From Diabrotica undecimpunctata (Eukaryota > Arthropoda > Insecta > Coleoptera > Chrysomelidae), in contig NC_092806.1 of the NCBI RefSeq assembly GCF_040954645.1, positions 114,868,458 through 114,932,457 on the forward strand: a stretch of 64,000 bases of DNA, written 5' to 3'. Below, in pieces: positions 1 through 12,100 of this stretch. Position numbers and translations under genes: made by a program. Position 1 is the stretch's first letter. Each line of letters begins with the position of its first letter. The notes under the pieces were generated by a model that saw only the letters and a program-made list of their open reading frames with translations, was not told the origin of the DNA and made no database searches.

Positions 1-24
1 TCGTTGTTTATGTTTGGTTAGTAG

Positions 25-1850
25 CTAGAAGAAGAGGTAAATGATGGACCAAGAATATTACAGCAGGAAGTTTACTCCGCAATAACACAGTTAAAGGAAT
101 TGCAAAGCGGCAGGCCCTGATAATATACAAGCAGAATTACTCAAACTAATGGACAACGAATCAATAGCAATAATCGCAAAGATATTCAACAAAATATACA
201 ACTTTGGAGAAATACCAACAGAATGGCTAACATCTGAGTTTATTACACTTCCAAAAAACCAGGAGCCAAAAACTGCGAAGATTACCGTACTATAAGCCTT
301 ATGAGTTATCTCCTAAAATTGTTCCTAAAGATAATTCATAAGAGAATCTACAAGCTGTGTGAAAGTCAAATTTCCCCCAACCAGTTCGGGTTCACAAATG
401 TTGTTGGTATTAGAGAGGCTTTGTTCTCAGTACAAGTCTTATTCCAGAGATGCAGAGACGTCAACTGTGAGGTATACGCATGTCTGGTTGATTACGAGAA
501 AGCGTTTGATCGATGATGCAAATACTAAAAGAAACAGGAATTAATTACCAAGATCTGAAAATAATTAGAAGTCTCTACTGGAATCAGACAGCAAATCTCA
601 GAGTTGAAGGTAAACACACCGACTATGTGAAAATCGTGCGTGGAGTGAGGCAAGACTGTATTTTGTCTCCTCTAATCTTCAATCTAGACTCTGAAAGAAT
701 ATTTATCGAAGCTTTGCACGAAACTGAAAATGGTATTCTACTAAATGGTTACCAGGCTAAACAACATCAGATATGCAGATGACACCATAGTATTTGCGGA
801 CAACTTAGAAGACCTAAAAGTTCTTATGAACAAAATCACGTATTACAGTCAACAATATATGGACTCAATATAAACGTTAAGAAGACACATCTTATGATAA
901 TTAGCAGGAAAAGAATAACAGAAGGTCAACTCTACGTCAACCAATCCCCTGTAGAAAGAGTGACACACTACAACTACCTCGGCACCATAATAATTGAAGA
1001 ATAAACCAACAACCAGGAGATTGGAGCACGCATCGGAAAAGCTAGATCCACCTTCAATCGGATGGGGGCCTTCTTCAAGAGTCACAACCTCTCTCTTGAT
1101 ACAAAAGTAAGAATGCTGCGATGCTACGTCTTCTCTGTCCTTTTTTATGGTGTTGAATCTTCTCCTATATCGGAGAATGCTTAAGATCCCGCGGACTGAC
1201 CGAGTCACAAATGAGGAGGTCCTCAGATAAATGAATAAGACCCGAGAGGTACTGACCACCATCAAATCTCGAAAGTTACAGTTCTTCGAACATATTATTC
1301 GAAATTAATCCAGATATGCTCTCCTTCAAGCCATCCTGCAAGAAAAATATTTAGAAAGAAGAAGAACTTCTTCTTCTTCTTTTGGCATCATAACCCTGGA
1401 TGGGTCTTTGCCTGTCTGGCTATGTCCTTCCATTCAGATCTCTCTTGTGCCCTTCTTCTCCATTGTCTTATGTTCATTTTTTTCAGGTCGTCTTCCACGT
1501 CATCCAACCATCTCGTCCTGGGCCTTCCTTTTTTTCGCCTTCTTATGGGCTTCCATTGTAACATTTTCTTTGTTGTTTTTGCATCGTTTTGTCTCTGCAC
1601 ATGTCCCAGCCATGACAGTCTTTGACTTTTCACAAATCTTACAATGTCATAACCTTCATTTAACTCATTAACCTCGTCGTTTCTCCTGATTCTCCATGTG
1701 CCATGGTTAGAAAGAAGAAGAACATCTTGGTTAAATAACCTCAGAATCTGGTTCAATACAACATCTGTGCAGCTTTTTCGTGCTGCTGCAGATAAGATAA
1801 AGATTGCCATGATGATCGCCAACATTCGTAACGGATAGGCACATCAAGAA
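25..1850 (+). mobile_element. Decayed non-LTR retrotransposon (reverse transcriptase to 3' end), interrupted
   Basis: This is a LINE that enters from the left edge and runs to a short GAA-rich 3' end near 1850. Conceptual translation across several frames gives the usual order. A pre-RT AAGPDNIQ-type segment lies near 110. RT block SLMSYLLKLFLKIIHKRIY is at 295-350 and the DYEKAFD box at 485-510. The GVRQDCILSPLIFN box is at 640-680 and a YADDT box at 773-790. A C-terminal segment follows (YLGTI, then GVESS). Frameshifts and stops separate the boxes, for example at about 513 and 780, so no functional protein is made. The C-terminal part resumes at 1707-1845 (SWLNNLRIWF, AAADKIKIAMMIANIRNG) after the insertion at 1368-1706. 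Related copies lie at 30740, 40880 and 43558. The clade (RTE-like or other APE-type LINE) cannot be fixed by eye. Confidence 0.85.
1368..1706 (-). mobile_element. 5'-truncated LINE 3' end inserted in the LINE above, flanked by 17-bp target duplication
   Basis: Read on the minus strand this encodes only the C-terminal tail of a LINE ORF2 (SWLGHVQRQ, GRPRTRWLDDVEDDL, ERSEWKDIARQAKTHPGL, stop). It ends in a (GAA)n tail at 1368-1380. The 17-bp sequence TTAGAAAGAAGAAGAAC occurs at 1351-1367 and again at 1707-1723, exactly flanking it. That is the signature of target-primed reverse transcription. If one copy of the duplication and the insert are ignored, the host LINE reads through in one frame. 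A related 3' fragment lies at 25926-26200. The element is dead on arrival: it has no RT or endonuclease. Confidence 0.88.
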
Positions 1851-1939
1851 GAAGAATGTTTTGGTTCCAGGTCTTCCTAGTCGCTGCAGATTCTCAAATC
1901 GGAAGACTAAGTGTTGCCCAAAATCACTTATTGTCCTAT

Positions 1940-2815
1940 TTCTAATTTGAATATTCTCAGTTAAAGAATGTTTTGGCTTGTACTACTCTGTATTGACACC
2001 AAGTATCGCAAACTGCTAAATCTTGGATGTGGCTGATGAAACGAATTGTCCAGTTTTTTATATGTGCTCCTACCGGACATACTGCCAACATTCTGTCAAC
2101 AAGGTCAACTCTACCTATAAACTTTATATAGTTTTTGATCTCCTCAGGTCTATTAACCATTTCGTATTCCTTTTTAAATTTTGACCATTTTCTGCATTGA
2201 TCCGGCTTGTTAGCAGCATGGTTTGTTGACAGAATCGTAACAGGTTTGTTGTCTAACCAGTGAGTTATAGCAATGCTTGCATCACCTCGAACCTTTGTTT
2301 CAGATCTACCTCTTGGATTTTTCATGAACTGTTTTTCTGGGGAAAAGATACAATTCCAAGGTAGTCCCTTGTTTAAAATCGTGCCTGTGGCATAGAAACC
2401 TCTTTTAGTAATACATCAGCAAATTTTATTATAGTAAAATAGCGATCGAAGTAAATGTGATGAGCAGGAACAAGACTTTTATACATACTAAGAATTTCTG
2501 ATTCACCCAAGCAATGACCGGTGAAAGGTATTATCATTTCATCTTAACTTCTATCATCAGATCTTATTTGACCATGGCAACCATTTTATAAACTGTTAAA
2601 CAGAGGTAAAACTTTCCAAATTTTGTTTACTCTTTGTTGATCATCGATTTCATCATCATTAACAACCTTTAGAAATATTCTGATTTTAAAACGTCGGATT
2701 CGGGTCATAGCATTTTTGATAGATGGGATTTTCGACGATTGACGAGAACTTTTTCGACCAATACATTCTAATTTTCGGGAGCTCCATAACACTAATAACG
2801 AATAGGACACCAATA
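1940..2815 (-). pseudogene. piggyBac-type transposase remnant
   Basis: Minus-strand conceptual translation recovers two separated parts of a piggyBac-family DDE transposase. The upstream part (2586-2813) has the pre-catalytic PSIKNAMTRIRRFKIRIFL and DDQQRVNKIWKVLPLFNSL segment. The downstream part (1957-2325) has THWLDNKPVTILSTN, then KNYIKFIGRVDLVDRM and a C-terminal WTIRFISHIQDLAVCDTW stretch, typical of the region after the last catalytic aspartate. The stretch between them (2330-2580) is broken by stops and frameshifts, but fragments such as an FDRYFTI-like block remain. No TTAA-flanked ends were found, so the borders are approximate. A second, unrelated-copy remnant is at 47025-48359. 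Confidence 0.75.
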
Positions 2816-3900
2816 AATGTTTAGAACTCTTTATTTGTCAATGTTAGTTCTGTTCCTTTTCTTTCAACGTAATTCTATTTGATGCTACAGTCATGGTTTT
2901 CAATATGCATCAGTATATTGCTTAAAAAATATTCGGTAGTCCATAGCCGACAATCCATATCTTTATACCTTGGCTGGTATAGAGGTATTTCTAGGGGAGT
3001 GAAATTACTGGTCCATGCATCAGTTTAAATACAGTACCACTACGACGACCTCCACTACGTCTTACTCTACGTCTGGCACGACGACTACAACCTACTCTGA
3101 TAGATCTAGGAGAAGTATGTGTTTCTTATGTTAGTGACGATGTGAGTGATAATACTGAGTTTGAGCGAACCTCTGTGGTTTCTTCTTAGGTATCTGAGTT
3201 GTCTGAAGAATTTATGTAAAGGAATTCTCGTTATCTGATTTTGACGACACAAATAAGGGGTCTTCTTCATCGGAAAGGTTTAGATCCAATGAGGCTCGCC
3301 GAGAGGGCGGTACAGCCCATAAAATTTAACGGGGCTTGACGATGTAAGGGGCCCGGTGTCGACCAGACCAAAGAAATTACAGCATATGACATAAATGTCA
3401 TTCGATTAATAAAAATATTGATCATCTGTTTAAACTGTCAACACACTTCTCGTTTTAAAATGATTTTAAGTAAATACCACCATTATTTTTTTATTGGTAC
3501 CCCATTTTGCTTATTTAAAGTACGGCTTAGTAGCAACAGTTTTAAATATTAATCTTACCAGACAGAAGCACATACCTTGTACCGTCAACTAAATAAAATA
3601 TGAATAAAATATTACTAACAAATATTTCAAAAGATTTTTAAAAATCTTTTAACATATTCGTGGGTTTGAATCGTGAATTTCGTGAATCCTTGTCACACTC
3701 GGCGTTATATTAAGAAGTCATCAGTTATTTGGCCTTAACTAACTTGCTGTTATTGCTCTATAAATGGCTTCATAGATAACATTTTTATTTAGAAACAAGT
3801 TCACTAGTTCACTTTTTTTGTATCAAACAAATAAAGTGCTTAATGAACGTTAACACTTTGATTTAATTTACAAATAACTTACCTTTTGTTATTTTTACAG
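2816..3900. other. Unassigned AT-rich stretch upstream of the NPC2 exon
   Basis: There is no convincing coding exon. 3030-3330 is less AT-rich and has short acidic/serine-rich readings in one forward frame, broken by stops; I could not assign it. The last 30 bases are a good polypyrimidine tract leading to the acceptor at 3899-3900. The upstream NPC2 exon(s), with signal peptide and first cysteines, were not recognised here and probably lie left of the window. Confidence 0.5.
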
Positions 3901-4076
3901 ATGTAAGCTCAACAAACCTAACCACGGTGGTATATGGTGACGTTTTGGGTTACAAGACCAAATTCCCGCTACCAAATTCAGACGCATGTAAAGGAGTAGG
4001 AGTAGAATGCCCTCTCGAACGAGGAAAAACCTATGTATATACTGATACCTTTGAAGTAAAGCAAGTATATCCTAGG
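3901..4076 (+). CDS. Npc2: NPC2-like (ML domain) sterol-binding protein, internal exon
   Basis: This exon encodes part of a small secreted lipid/sterol-binding protein of the ML (MD-2-related) family. NPC2 proteins bind sterols in the lysosome or haemolymph. The acceptor is TTTTTACAG|AT at 3899-3900 and the donor is AGG|GTGAGT at 4077. The first codon is split (G|AT); after it come SSTNLTTVVYGDVLGY, then the hallmark FPLPNSDACK and VECPLERGKTYVYTDTF with its two conserved cysteines, ending VKQVYPR in phase 0. The next exon at 22537 also starts in phase 0 and supplies the family's closing segment. The 65-codon open frame that runs on into the intron is not the real 3' end. The 5' exons are missing from the window, so the gene is partial. 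Paralogue number (Npc2a-h style) cannot be told. Confidence 0.88.
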
Positions 4077-4432
4077 GTGAGTATCCCAACCATTTTTGAT
4101 AAACGTAATATATTTTGTATTTAATACGAATTATGATAACTTGAAACTGAAACTAAGTTGGAATAAACAACTTAGTTATACGTAGTTTTTCAGATCTCAC
4201 TCTCTTCTTATTTTTGTTGCTTTTTAATTAGTAACTTTTCAAGTTATTAGTTGCAACTTCCATTAATTAAGAGAATACTGAATTAAAACATTTTTTGTTG
4301 TTGTATTCAAGCTCATGATTGTATAGTTTGGTAAAGTTGTTAGGCTTAGTCATATTTGTAATGTTGTTAGTTTTATTGAAATGAGAAATGGTTCATTTTC
4401 TGTTTCCCATTTACTTGGTTAGTATAGTTATA

Positions 4433-4695
4433 CAGTATGATGCAAATGTATGGAATAAATTCATTATTTTAGAAACAGGCGACTTTTAAAAAAAATCTTA
4501 AAACACGTAAATTTTTATTTTTGAATGGCCATCAATGGCCATATGTGTTGGACATTACGTCATCAGTGTCGGCTTAATGACGTAATCAACGATTTTTTTA
4601 AATACAAACCGAGGTCACGCGACAGCTCATTTGAAAGGTCTCGTTATCGCCTTTGCAACGATATAATCATTTGAATATTTATTTCTACAGGGTTA
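4433..4695 (+). repeat. Left terminal inverted repeat of split IS630-type element
   Basis: This pairs with 17765-18029. Shared blocks include the terminal 20 bases, the TGGACATTACGTCATCAGTG region and TTGAATATTTATTTCTAC near the inner edge. TIRs this long are unusual for mariner/Tc1 elements, which often have 20-40 bp. Confidence 0.8.
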
Positions 4696-4760
4696 ACCAA
4701 AACTGTTGGTTTATTAATACAATTAACTTACAATAAAGGTTTACTTAAATACAATTAAAT

Positions 4761-5013
4761 TACAACAAATGTTCAAATTGACGACCTTCAGCAATAATAC
4801 AATGTGAAAGATGAGCAATAACTTCTTTAATAACGTTTTCGATGACTTCAGGTGTTATTTGTGCAATTTTCGTTCTGAAGCGGTCGTTCAACTCTTCTAC
4901 ATTATTCTGTCGATTTTAATACACTTTGCTCTTTAAATATCCCCAAAAAAAAAGTCTAACACAGTCAAATCTGGAGACCTTGCCATTCGATGAGACCCCT
5001 TCTACCTATGCAC
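4761..5013 (-). pseudogene. IS630-type transposase, C-terminal part
   Basis: This continues the reading frame from 16645 across the Gypsy insertion: the residues around the junction give an IGRRGLIEW block. The region for the third acid (SPDL) is frameshifted. Then come LDFFFWGYLKSKVY, an ELNDRFRTKIAQITPEVIENV helix and the C-terminus EGRQFEHLL with a stop at 4761-4763. The homologous C-terminus of the second copy is at 19690-19896. Confidence 0.8.
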
Positions 5014-7208
5014 TGAAACAACTAGATTGCAAACGCAAAAGCGCCAATTGAAACCTAACCAAATTGCAAACGCAAAAGCGCCAAGTGAAACCTAACCAAA
5101 TTGCAAACGCAAAAGCGCCAATTGAAACCTAAATAAAATTTAGGGGTGGTATATGGAGAAGGAGATGATCAATTAGAGAAGAACTAGCAAAGAAGTTATA
5201 ATAAAAAGAATGGCTTAGCTCAAAAGAACACGGAGACACAAAACCTCAAGCACGAATTCGGGCTAGCCTCACTACACTAGAATTTGGCTTTGAGATAAGG
5301 GGAAAAGAGATCTTTTAACCAAAAGAATACAATATAATAATGCACCGGAAAATCTGGAACTATAAAAGGGGTAAGATAAGAGAATATACGGAGATGCCTA
5401 GGAAAATACTAAAATGGGCGCCAGCTAATTTCTGAAGGAAATTAACAAAAAAGATAAATGAAGTTATGAACAACAAGGAATAAAGTACTATTGATTTAAT
5501 ACCCTGTAATAATGTTTAAAAACCGAAAAGACACTATTGGCCTTGTTCTGCTATATTATAATTGTAAGCAGGAACTGAAATAAAAGCAAAACTACTTGTA
5601 ACAAATATATTTATAATATTAACAACTAACAAAACTCACCTATATATATATAGAGAAAATATAATTACAGTAGTGGGGCTACGGTATGCGAGGACCAAAA
5701 AGCCACGACAAAATTAGATATCCCCACTACTGGGCCAAACGAAAAGGTGTATTAGTAAATCTATAATCTAAGTCCATGGGAGAAGCGAAATCTTAACACT
5801 AAGGTTAGTTACGAAAGTTAAATCCTAGATAGGTAAGGTAGGGAATATAAATACTAAAAAAAAACCGTGACGGTTATACAAAAGAAACTACCTTACCTAA
5901 CAAATATACGACTAATATGTGTCGAAGCAGCTAAACACCAGATCTATGTGTAAGTGTTATGCTTACACATAGATGCTGGGAGATATCTAAAGTGATCAAG
6001 TGTGATGAGTATGGCCAACAGACTCAGAAAGATATATATATAATTTTTAAAAACCCTGATACATAAATTTCTTCCCTTCCCTTTTAAAAACCGCTATACA
6101 AAAATCATGAACCCCTTCCCTAACAATGAATCTAATTTAATTAATTAATAGCTATTTACCTAACTTTTATAGATGTTACAAAAACTGTAATAAGTACTAA
6201 CCTTGGTATATGCATATACAAAGTTGTAAATTACAAGAAAAACCTTAACCCTGAGAAACTAGTTGTTACTGTCTGTCACAACACTACAGCGGTCCTGGAT
6301 AAGTCCCCTTAAGACTCTGACGATCCTTGAGGCTCCGAAAAAAAAACGAATGAAGAGGAACGCTGTGGTTCTGGAGACAATCGGTTCCTGGTTACCAATG
6401 GGTTGAATTAGGTGTTTGGTTAAACTAATTCTAGTATTAAACGTTATCCTAATCGGGTGAAATCTACAAAAAACAACATTTAGAGAAACATCAAGGCACC
6501 CAAAGATGACTGTCAACACATACTCTTACATCGAATTACCACCATAAACAAACATTTTATTTCATCAGCTGACTGTCATCCTGTCTATTTATTGCGTCTG
6601 CGCATTTAAAGAATATCTAGTAAATTAGGCATGAAACTTTTTATACCGAGTAGGTATACAAAAAAACAGAAAAACTAATTAGGTGTCCGATAAATTAACG
6701 ATCTAGGCTCAAGGCCACATGATACATATGAGAAAACTCTGATTTTACACTTTTAATATTTCAAAAGACAATGAAAATATCAATAAAATGATAGGCCTAT
6801 AAAACTAAATGATTTAATTGCTCACCTGGGTTTTAAATAATTATTTCAGTAGATTTGGAAGCCGGGTCTTAAATATTCATTTCTATAGATTTGGAAGTCG
6901 GTTTTTCAATCAAGATTCTTTATCATCTGTTCTAATTTCTCCCTTGATGTTCGGGGAAAATATTAAATCAATCCCAGATTTTCTACCCGATTTTAAAACG
7001 AAAAGTGCCGGTTAAGGCTTGGAGAAATACACCTCTCTGCGTGAGTTGTTGGCCAAAACTGACTTTAGCGAGCGCCTCTTGACCTGTAGTTTGCGCATCG
7101 TACCGTCTATTGCCCATGAACGTTTCATAAACGGGATTCTGAGGGGTTTCAGGATTTCAATAATAAATTATATTAATTAATTATATGTTAGCAGTTGTGA
7201 CTGCTACA
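5014..7208 (-). repeat. 3' LTR (element orientation) of the Gypsy element
   Basis: The 2,195-bp LTR has TG...CA ends. It carries three 35-37 bp tandem units at its outer edge (5014-5122), a (TA)6 run near 5640 and a 13-bp-arm hairpin at 5942-5974. A minus-strand 86-codon open frame (6259-6519) is present in both LTRs, but its composition gives no sign of a gene. Confidence 0.95.
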
Positions 7209-7220
7209 TCCTCCCTCAAC
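7209..7220 (-). other. Polypurine tract of the Gypsy element
   Basis: On the minus strand AGTTGAGGGAGGA abuts the TGTAGCAG start of the 3' LTR. This is the expected position and composition for plus-strand priming. Confidence 0.75.
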
Positions 7221-9144
7221 TCCAGAAAAAAAAGGAAAACTTTCCACTTACCAGAAGTTTCCTTTTTTTTTATTGTCTAGGACAATCTAGCCTTAAAGAC
7301 AAACCAGACGATGAATATGATGAAGCCGAAACGTTGTGGTGTCAACCACAAGGATTTTGAGCTTATCAGCCACACTGTTTACTCATTAGATGGGATAAAA
7401 GTAATGACACTGACAGACGTACAGTAGACAGACAGCATGTGATCTATTTAATAATGCGTAATTTACCAAAAAAAAATTAAAATAATTTAATTTATTTAGA
7501 CAAAGTATTAAGAAAAGTAAAAAAAAACATAAAACCCAATCACTTAGGTACTTTCTAAATATAATTCAATAACTTTATAGCAATATCAATCTCAATACCA
7601 ATATATTCAATATAATTCAATTCAACCTTATATAGAGTAAATTAACCTTCGACAATACTTAAATTCTATATTTCCAAGTATTAGTAAAACTATAAATAAA
7701 CTACACTACTGAGGTGTGTTAACAACCTCTAAAAGATAGGACCAAGAACCATTCACAACACAAACTCAAACAAAGTCCTATCAAGTTTACCCAACGTTGA
7801 CACTAGAGCGAACAGATTCTATTAATCACCCAAGAGTTCAATGAGGGCTTAATTTATTAGGACTAGTTGAAACTATATTACTACAAACCTAAACATCTAT
7901 ATGATATGGTTCTGGATATCAGCAACATATTCGAAAATTCAAGGTAAAAGATAATTCAATACATCTACTTGCTTTAGCAGCGGTAGGAAAAACACACAAT
8001 CGGTAAAGGCACTAGCAAGCCTAGACACTAGCAAGCCCACTATAGTCATGGTATAGGGTATGCTAAAAAAAAAAAATAAGTAAGTTAACTGCAATCCCAA
8101 CTCGTAGTAAAGAATATGCACAAAAGGTAAAAGATAATTGCAAGTCCAGATCTACTCATGGTAGAGGATATGCACAAAACTCACTTCTACCAGCTATACA
8201 CTTGGTAGAAGGAAAGGTAAAAGAGATCCTAACTGTAATACCCAAACTGTACTATTGACGTGGTCCAATTCTTTACTCACGACAAGAACAGTAAAGGACA
8301 GATTTTTAGGACTCCATAATCAAGATAAAGATAAGATATATATTCATAAGATATAGATAAGAAATAAACTTATCAAGGTAAAGGTAAAGATAACTAACTT
8401 AAGGTAAAGGTATGAGATAAACCAATTAAGGTAAAGGTACGAGATAAACTTAATTAAGGTAAAGATAAAGGTACACTCAAGGTAAAGATAAACTCACATC
8501 TACCAATCCGTACGAATGGTAGGTAGACAGGTACAAACTCAAGATACTAAGATATGTTAAACTCAAATTCTTGAGAAGATAACATAGGAGATAACAAACC
8601 AAGTTAAACAGACTTACTTATTGCTGAATATCAGAACGATCCAATTCTAAATGACACATTCTAATTTCAACCTAAGAGACACTCAAGGAACAACTAATAT
8701 GTATTGATATATTTCTGAGCCAAGTGAGGGCACACATCCAGGGTGATCAATCCTGAACCCACGCTAAAACACCGACACAGTAAGTGAATATGAATGCATA
8801 AGCTTTATGGCCATGGTCCACAAAACCTTACAACACTATTAAAGAAAATATTTGGAATGTTTTCCGCATTATCCCTGTAGATATCTATTATTATATAACT
8901 CAGAACTCAAGATGGGGAAATTCCCATATATCCATCCTGTACTCCTATGATATGCAGTTGGACTTTTTAGAGAAAACAAACAACAAAATTAACAAGTCCA
9001 TAAACTAAGATAATAACCAACATTAAGATAAGATAAAAAAAATAGAAGGCAAAATAGCACAACTCTTATTGTTTTGCCAGGTAAACAAAAATAGATAAAC
9101 CGATCTTAAACAACCAAACTGGTACAGCATTGATAAGGGACCAG
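7221..9144 (-). other. Non-coding interval between pol and 3' LTR
   Basis: This is 1.9 kb with no ORF over about 60 codons, so there is no envelope gene. The stretch 8360-8500 has repeated AAGGTAAAG(A)TA motifs, making a purine-rich low-complexity tract. A palindromic AAACTTTCCACTTACC/CTTTCC stretch lies near 7235-7270, and a GAAGCCGAAACGTTG motif at 7322. Confidence 0.7.
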
Positions 9145-12100
9145 TTAATCTTCATCTGAAGATGAAGAATCCAAATTATCTGACAAGTTATGTGGACCTA
9201 CTGTCTTGTCCTCCAGTAAGTCTTTGACATGAAACCTTCCTAGTTTCCTGCCAGTGGAAGTTTCCTTCAACTCATAAATTAAAGGAGAAATGACCTTAAT
9301 AACTGTGCAAGGTATGTACTTCTGACATAACTTGGCCGATTGAAAGTTCACTTTATCAGATTTGACAAAGTTTCTTTTCAACACAGAATCTCCAATTCTG
9401 AAGGATAACTCTCGCTTTCTCAAGTCATAATGGCATTTATTTCCAGCATAAGATGCTTTCAAACGTTTGCGAACATCCACATAAATATCAGGAAGATGCT
9501 GGATATCTTCTAAACGGTGTAATTTATCTGATATAGTGGGAAAGTTATTGGCATTTTCTGAAATTGTACCAAAATAATCACCAGAAAGAGGAACATGACG
9601 ACCAAACATCAAATAAGATGGAGGACATTTGGTTATTTCGTGAGAAGAAGTCCTGATAGCCTGTACTATAGAGTGGATATGAGTATCCCAAGCTCTTTGA
9701 TCAGGAAAGGAATATGACCTTAAAGCAGTCACGATTGATTTATTAACTCTTTCGGTATGATTGACTTGTGGATGATAGTTCGCATTGTACCAGATCTTTT
9801 GGACATTATATTTAGACATGAGGTCGCGAAAAGCCTTAGCTGTGAACTGTGGTCCATTATCGCAAGACACGATCTGTGGAACACCATAAATTAAGAAAAC
9901 CTCATTCTCAAGATACTTGATAATGGATGGAGTAGTTGCCTTAGACATAGTATGAACCAAAGGAAATTTTGTAAAATAATCAACAACTACCAAGGCATAC
10001 TGAGAACCTTTATAAGACCTAGGATAAGGACCAATGAGATCTAAAGATATAAGTTGAAATGGAAAATCAATCCGTCGATAACTACCCATTAAACCTGGTT
10101 GGGGAAGATTTGTCGGTTTGCATGTAGCACAGATTTTGCATTTAGCGATATAGCTACGTACAGTTTGACGCATCTTCGGCCAGTAATAGAGTTCCGATAT
10201 ACGACGGAAAGTTTTGTAAAAACCAAAATGAGCTGCAGTAGGATGGTCATGAAAAGTGGCCAAAACCTCTGCTCTATTAGGAGTTGGAACGACTATCTTC
10301 CAATCCGACATTCCAGTAAGGGCATCCATGGAACTTAAGACATGTTTATACAAAACACCATGTTCAACTTTAAAATCAGGAAATTTACCTGGTACATTCT
10401 GTACATCATACAACATTTTTCGATACCAGTCATCTGGTTGCAAGGAAGATAAATCTAACAAATTAATATCGAACGTTCTAGAGAGTGCATCAGCGACTAC
10501 TACACCTGCAGCTTTACGATGAATAATCTTATAATCATATTGTGCCAATTTTAAAATCCACCTAGCCAAACGAGGAGATGGGTTCTTCATATTCTGTAAC
10601 CACACCAAACTACTATGGTCAGTTATGACCATGAAAGAACGACCCTCAAGAAAATATCTGAAATGTTCAATACCAGTAATTATAGCTAGCAACTCTTTTT
10701 CAGTTGTAGTATAATTTTTCTGGGCTTTATTTAATTTCTTGCTTGTATAAGCTATAGGGTGTTCTTCTCCATCTACCATTTGATAGAGTACACCTCCAGA
10801 TGCAGTGTTAGAACAATCTGTCATCAGATAAAAAGGCTTAGTAAAATCTGGGGCTACCATAACAGGAGAATTTGTGAGAGCCTCCTTGATTTTAATGAAA
10901 GCTTCATTAGCCTCACGAGTCCACACAATATTTTGTCCCTTTTTCCGATTTTGAAGTAAATCTGTGATAGGAGACAACAAGGTCGAATAAGACTTAACAA
11001 ACTTCTTATAATAACCAACCATTCCTAACAATCGACGGACCTGAGTGGTATTTTTAGGCACAGGAAAATCCCGAATCGCTGACATCTTATCAGGATCAGT
11101 ACGAAGACCCTGAGAATCTACAACATATCCTAAAAACTTAATAGAGTCACGACAAAAGCTGCTTTTATCCAAATTAATAGTCAAATTTGCGTCTTTTAAA
11201 CGCTGAAACAACTGCTGCAATACAGAGATATGAGTTTCGAAATCAGGAGTAATGACAAGAATGTCATCAAGATAGTATTGACAAAATGGGTCTAAAGCAG
11301 GACCTATTACCAAATCCATTAATCGACACATAGTCTGAGGAGCAGACACAAGACCAAAAGGCATTGTAGTGAACTGATACAATCCTTTGCTATTTACTGC
11401 AAAGGCAGTAAGCTTTTTACTCTCCTCGCTGAGAGGAATCTGTAAAAACGCCTTCTTTAAGTCGATAGATGAAATAAATTTTGCATTCTGTAATTTACTT
11501 AGGATGATATCTATACGAGGTATAGGATAAGCATCTCTGTTCATAGTTATACCGTTAAGTTTACGTCCGTCAAAACAGACACGAAAAGTCCCATCTTTCT
11601 TTTTTGTCAGCCACAGAGGGCTACAAAAAGAAGAAGTACTGGGCTCAATAATACCTAACTTAAGCATTTCATCTACCTCCTTTACTAAACTTTCATGCCA
11701 GGCTTGAGGCAAGGGATATTGATATTGCCTGAAGGGCTTAAACGAACCAACATCAATGTGATGTTCGATGAGATGAGTTCGACCTAACTGATTTTTCGAT
11801 GAGATAGAAGAGAATGATGTGATGACACTATTTAACTGCTCTAATTCCTGAGCATTAAGTCGACCCATATCTTTAACAGCATTGACACAAGAGATATTGA
11901 AAGAAGACACAGATAAGGAAAATTCAGTAAAATTTAATTCACTATTAAAAGTTTTCAGAAAATCCATACCTAGGATGACTGAATTCTTAACTGAAGGAAT
12001 AACAAAGAATGTAATCATTCTTTTACAAAAACTAACAGAAATCTCAGTAGTGAATTGACCTAAAATTGGTTGAATTTGACCATCAGCTGTAGTCACTTGC

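Noticed and set aside
849..1265. 138-codon minus-strand ORF
   Set aside because: Antisense shadow of the LINE C-terminal region on the plus strand.
1388..1825. 145-codon minus-strand ORF read as one protein
   Set aside because: It crosses the 1706/1707 insertion border. Its N-terminal third is the antisense of the plus-strand LINE and only the rest is the inserted LINE.
3927..4124. 65-codon ORF as a complete small gene
   Set aside because: It is the NPC2 exon running past its donor site. The start is GTG in mid-exon, and the last 16 codons are intron.
6259..6519. 86-codon minus-strand ORF, identical in both LTRs (also 15690-15950)
   Set aside because: It is identical because the LTRs are identical. 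There is no domain or known accessory gene in this position, so chance is the likeliest explanation.
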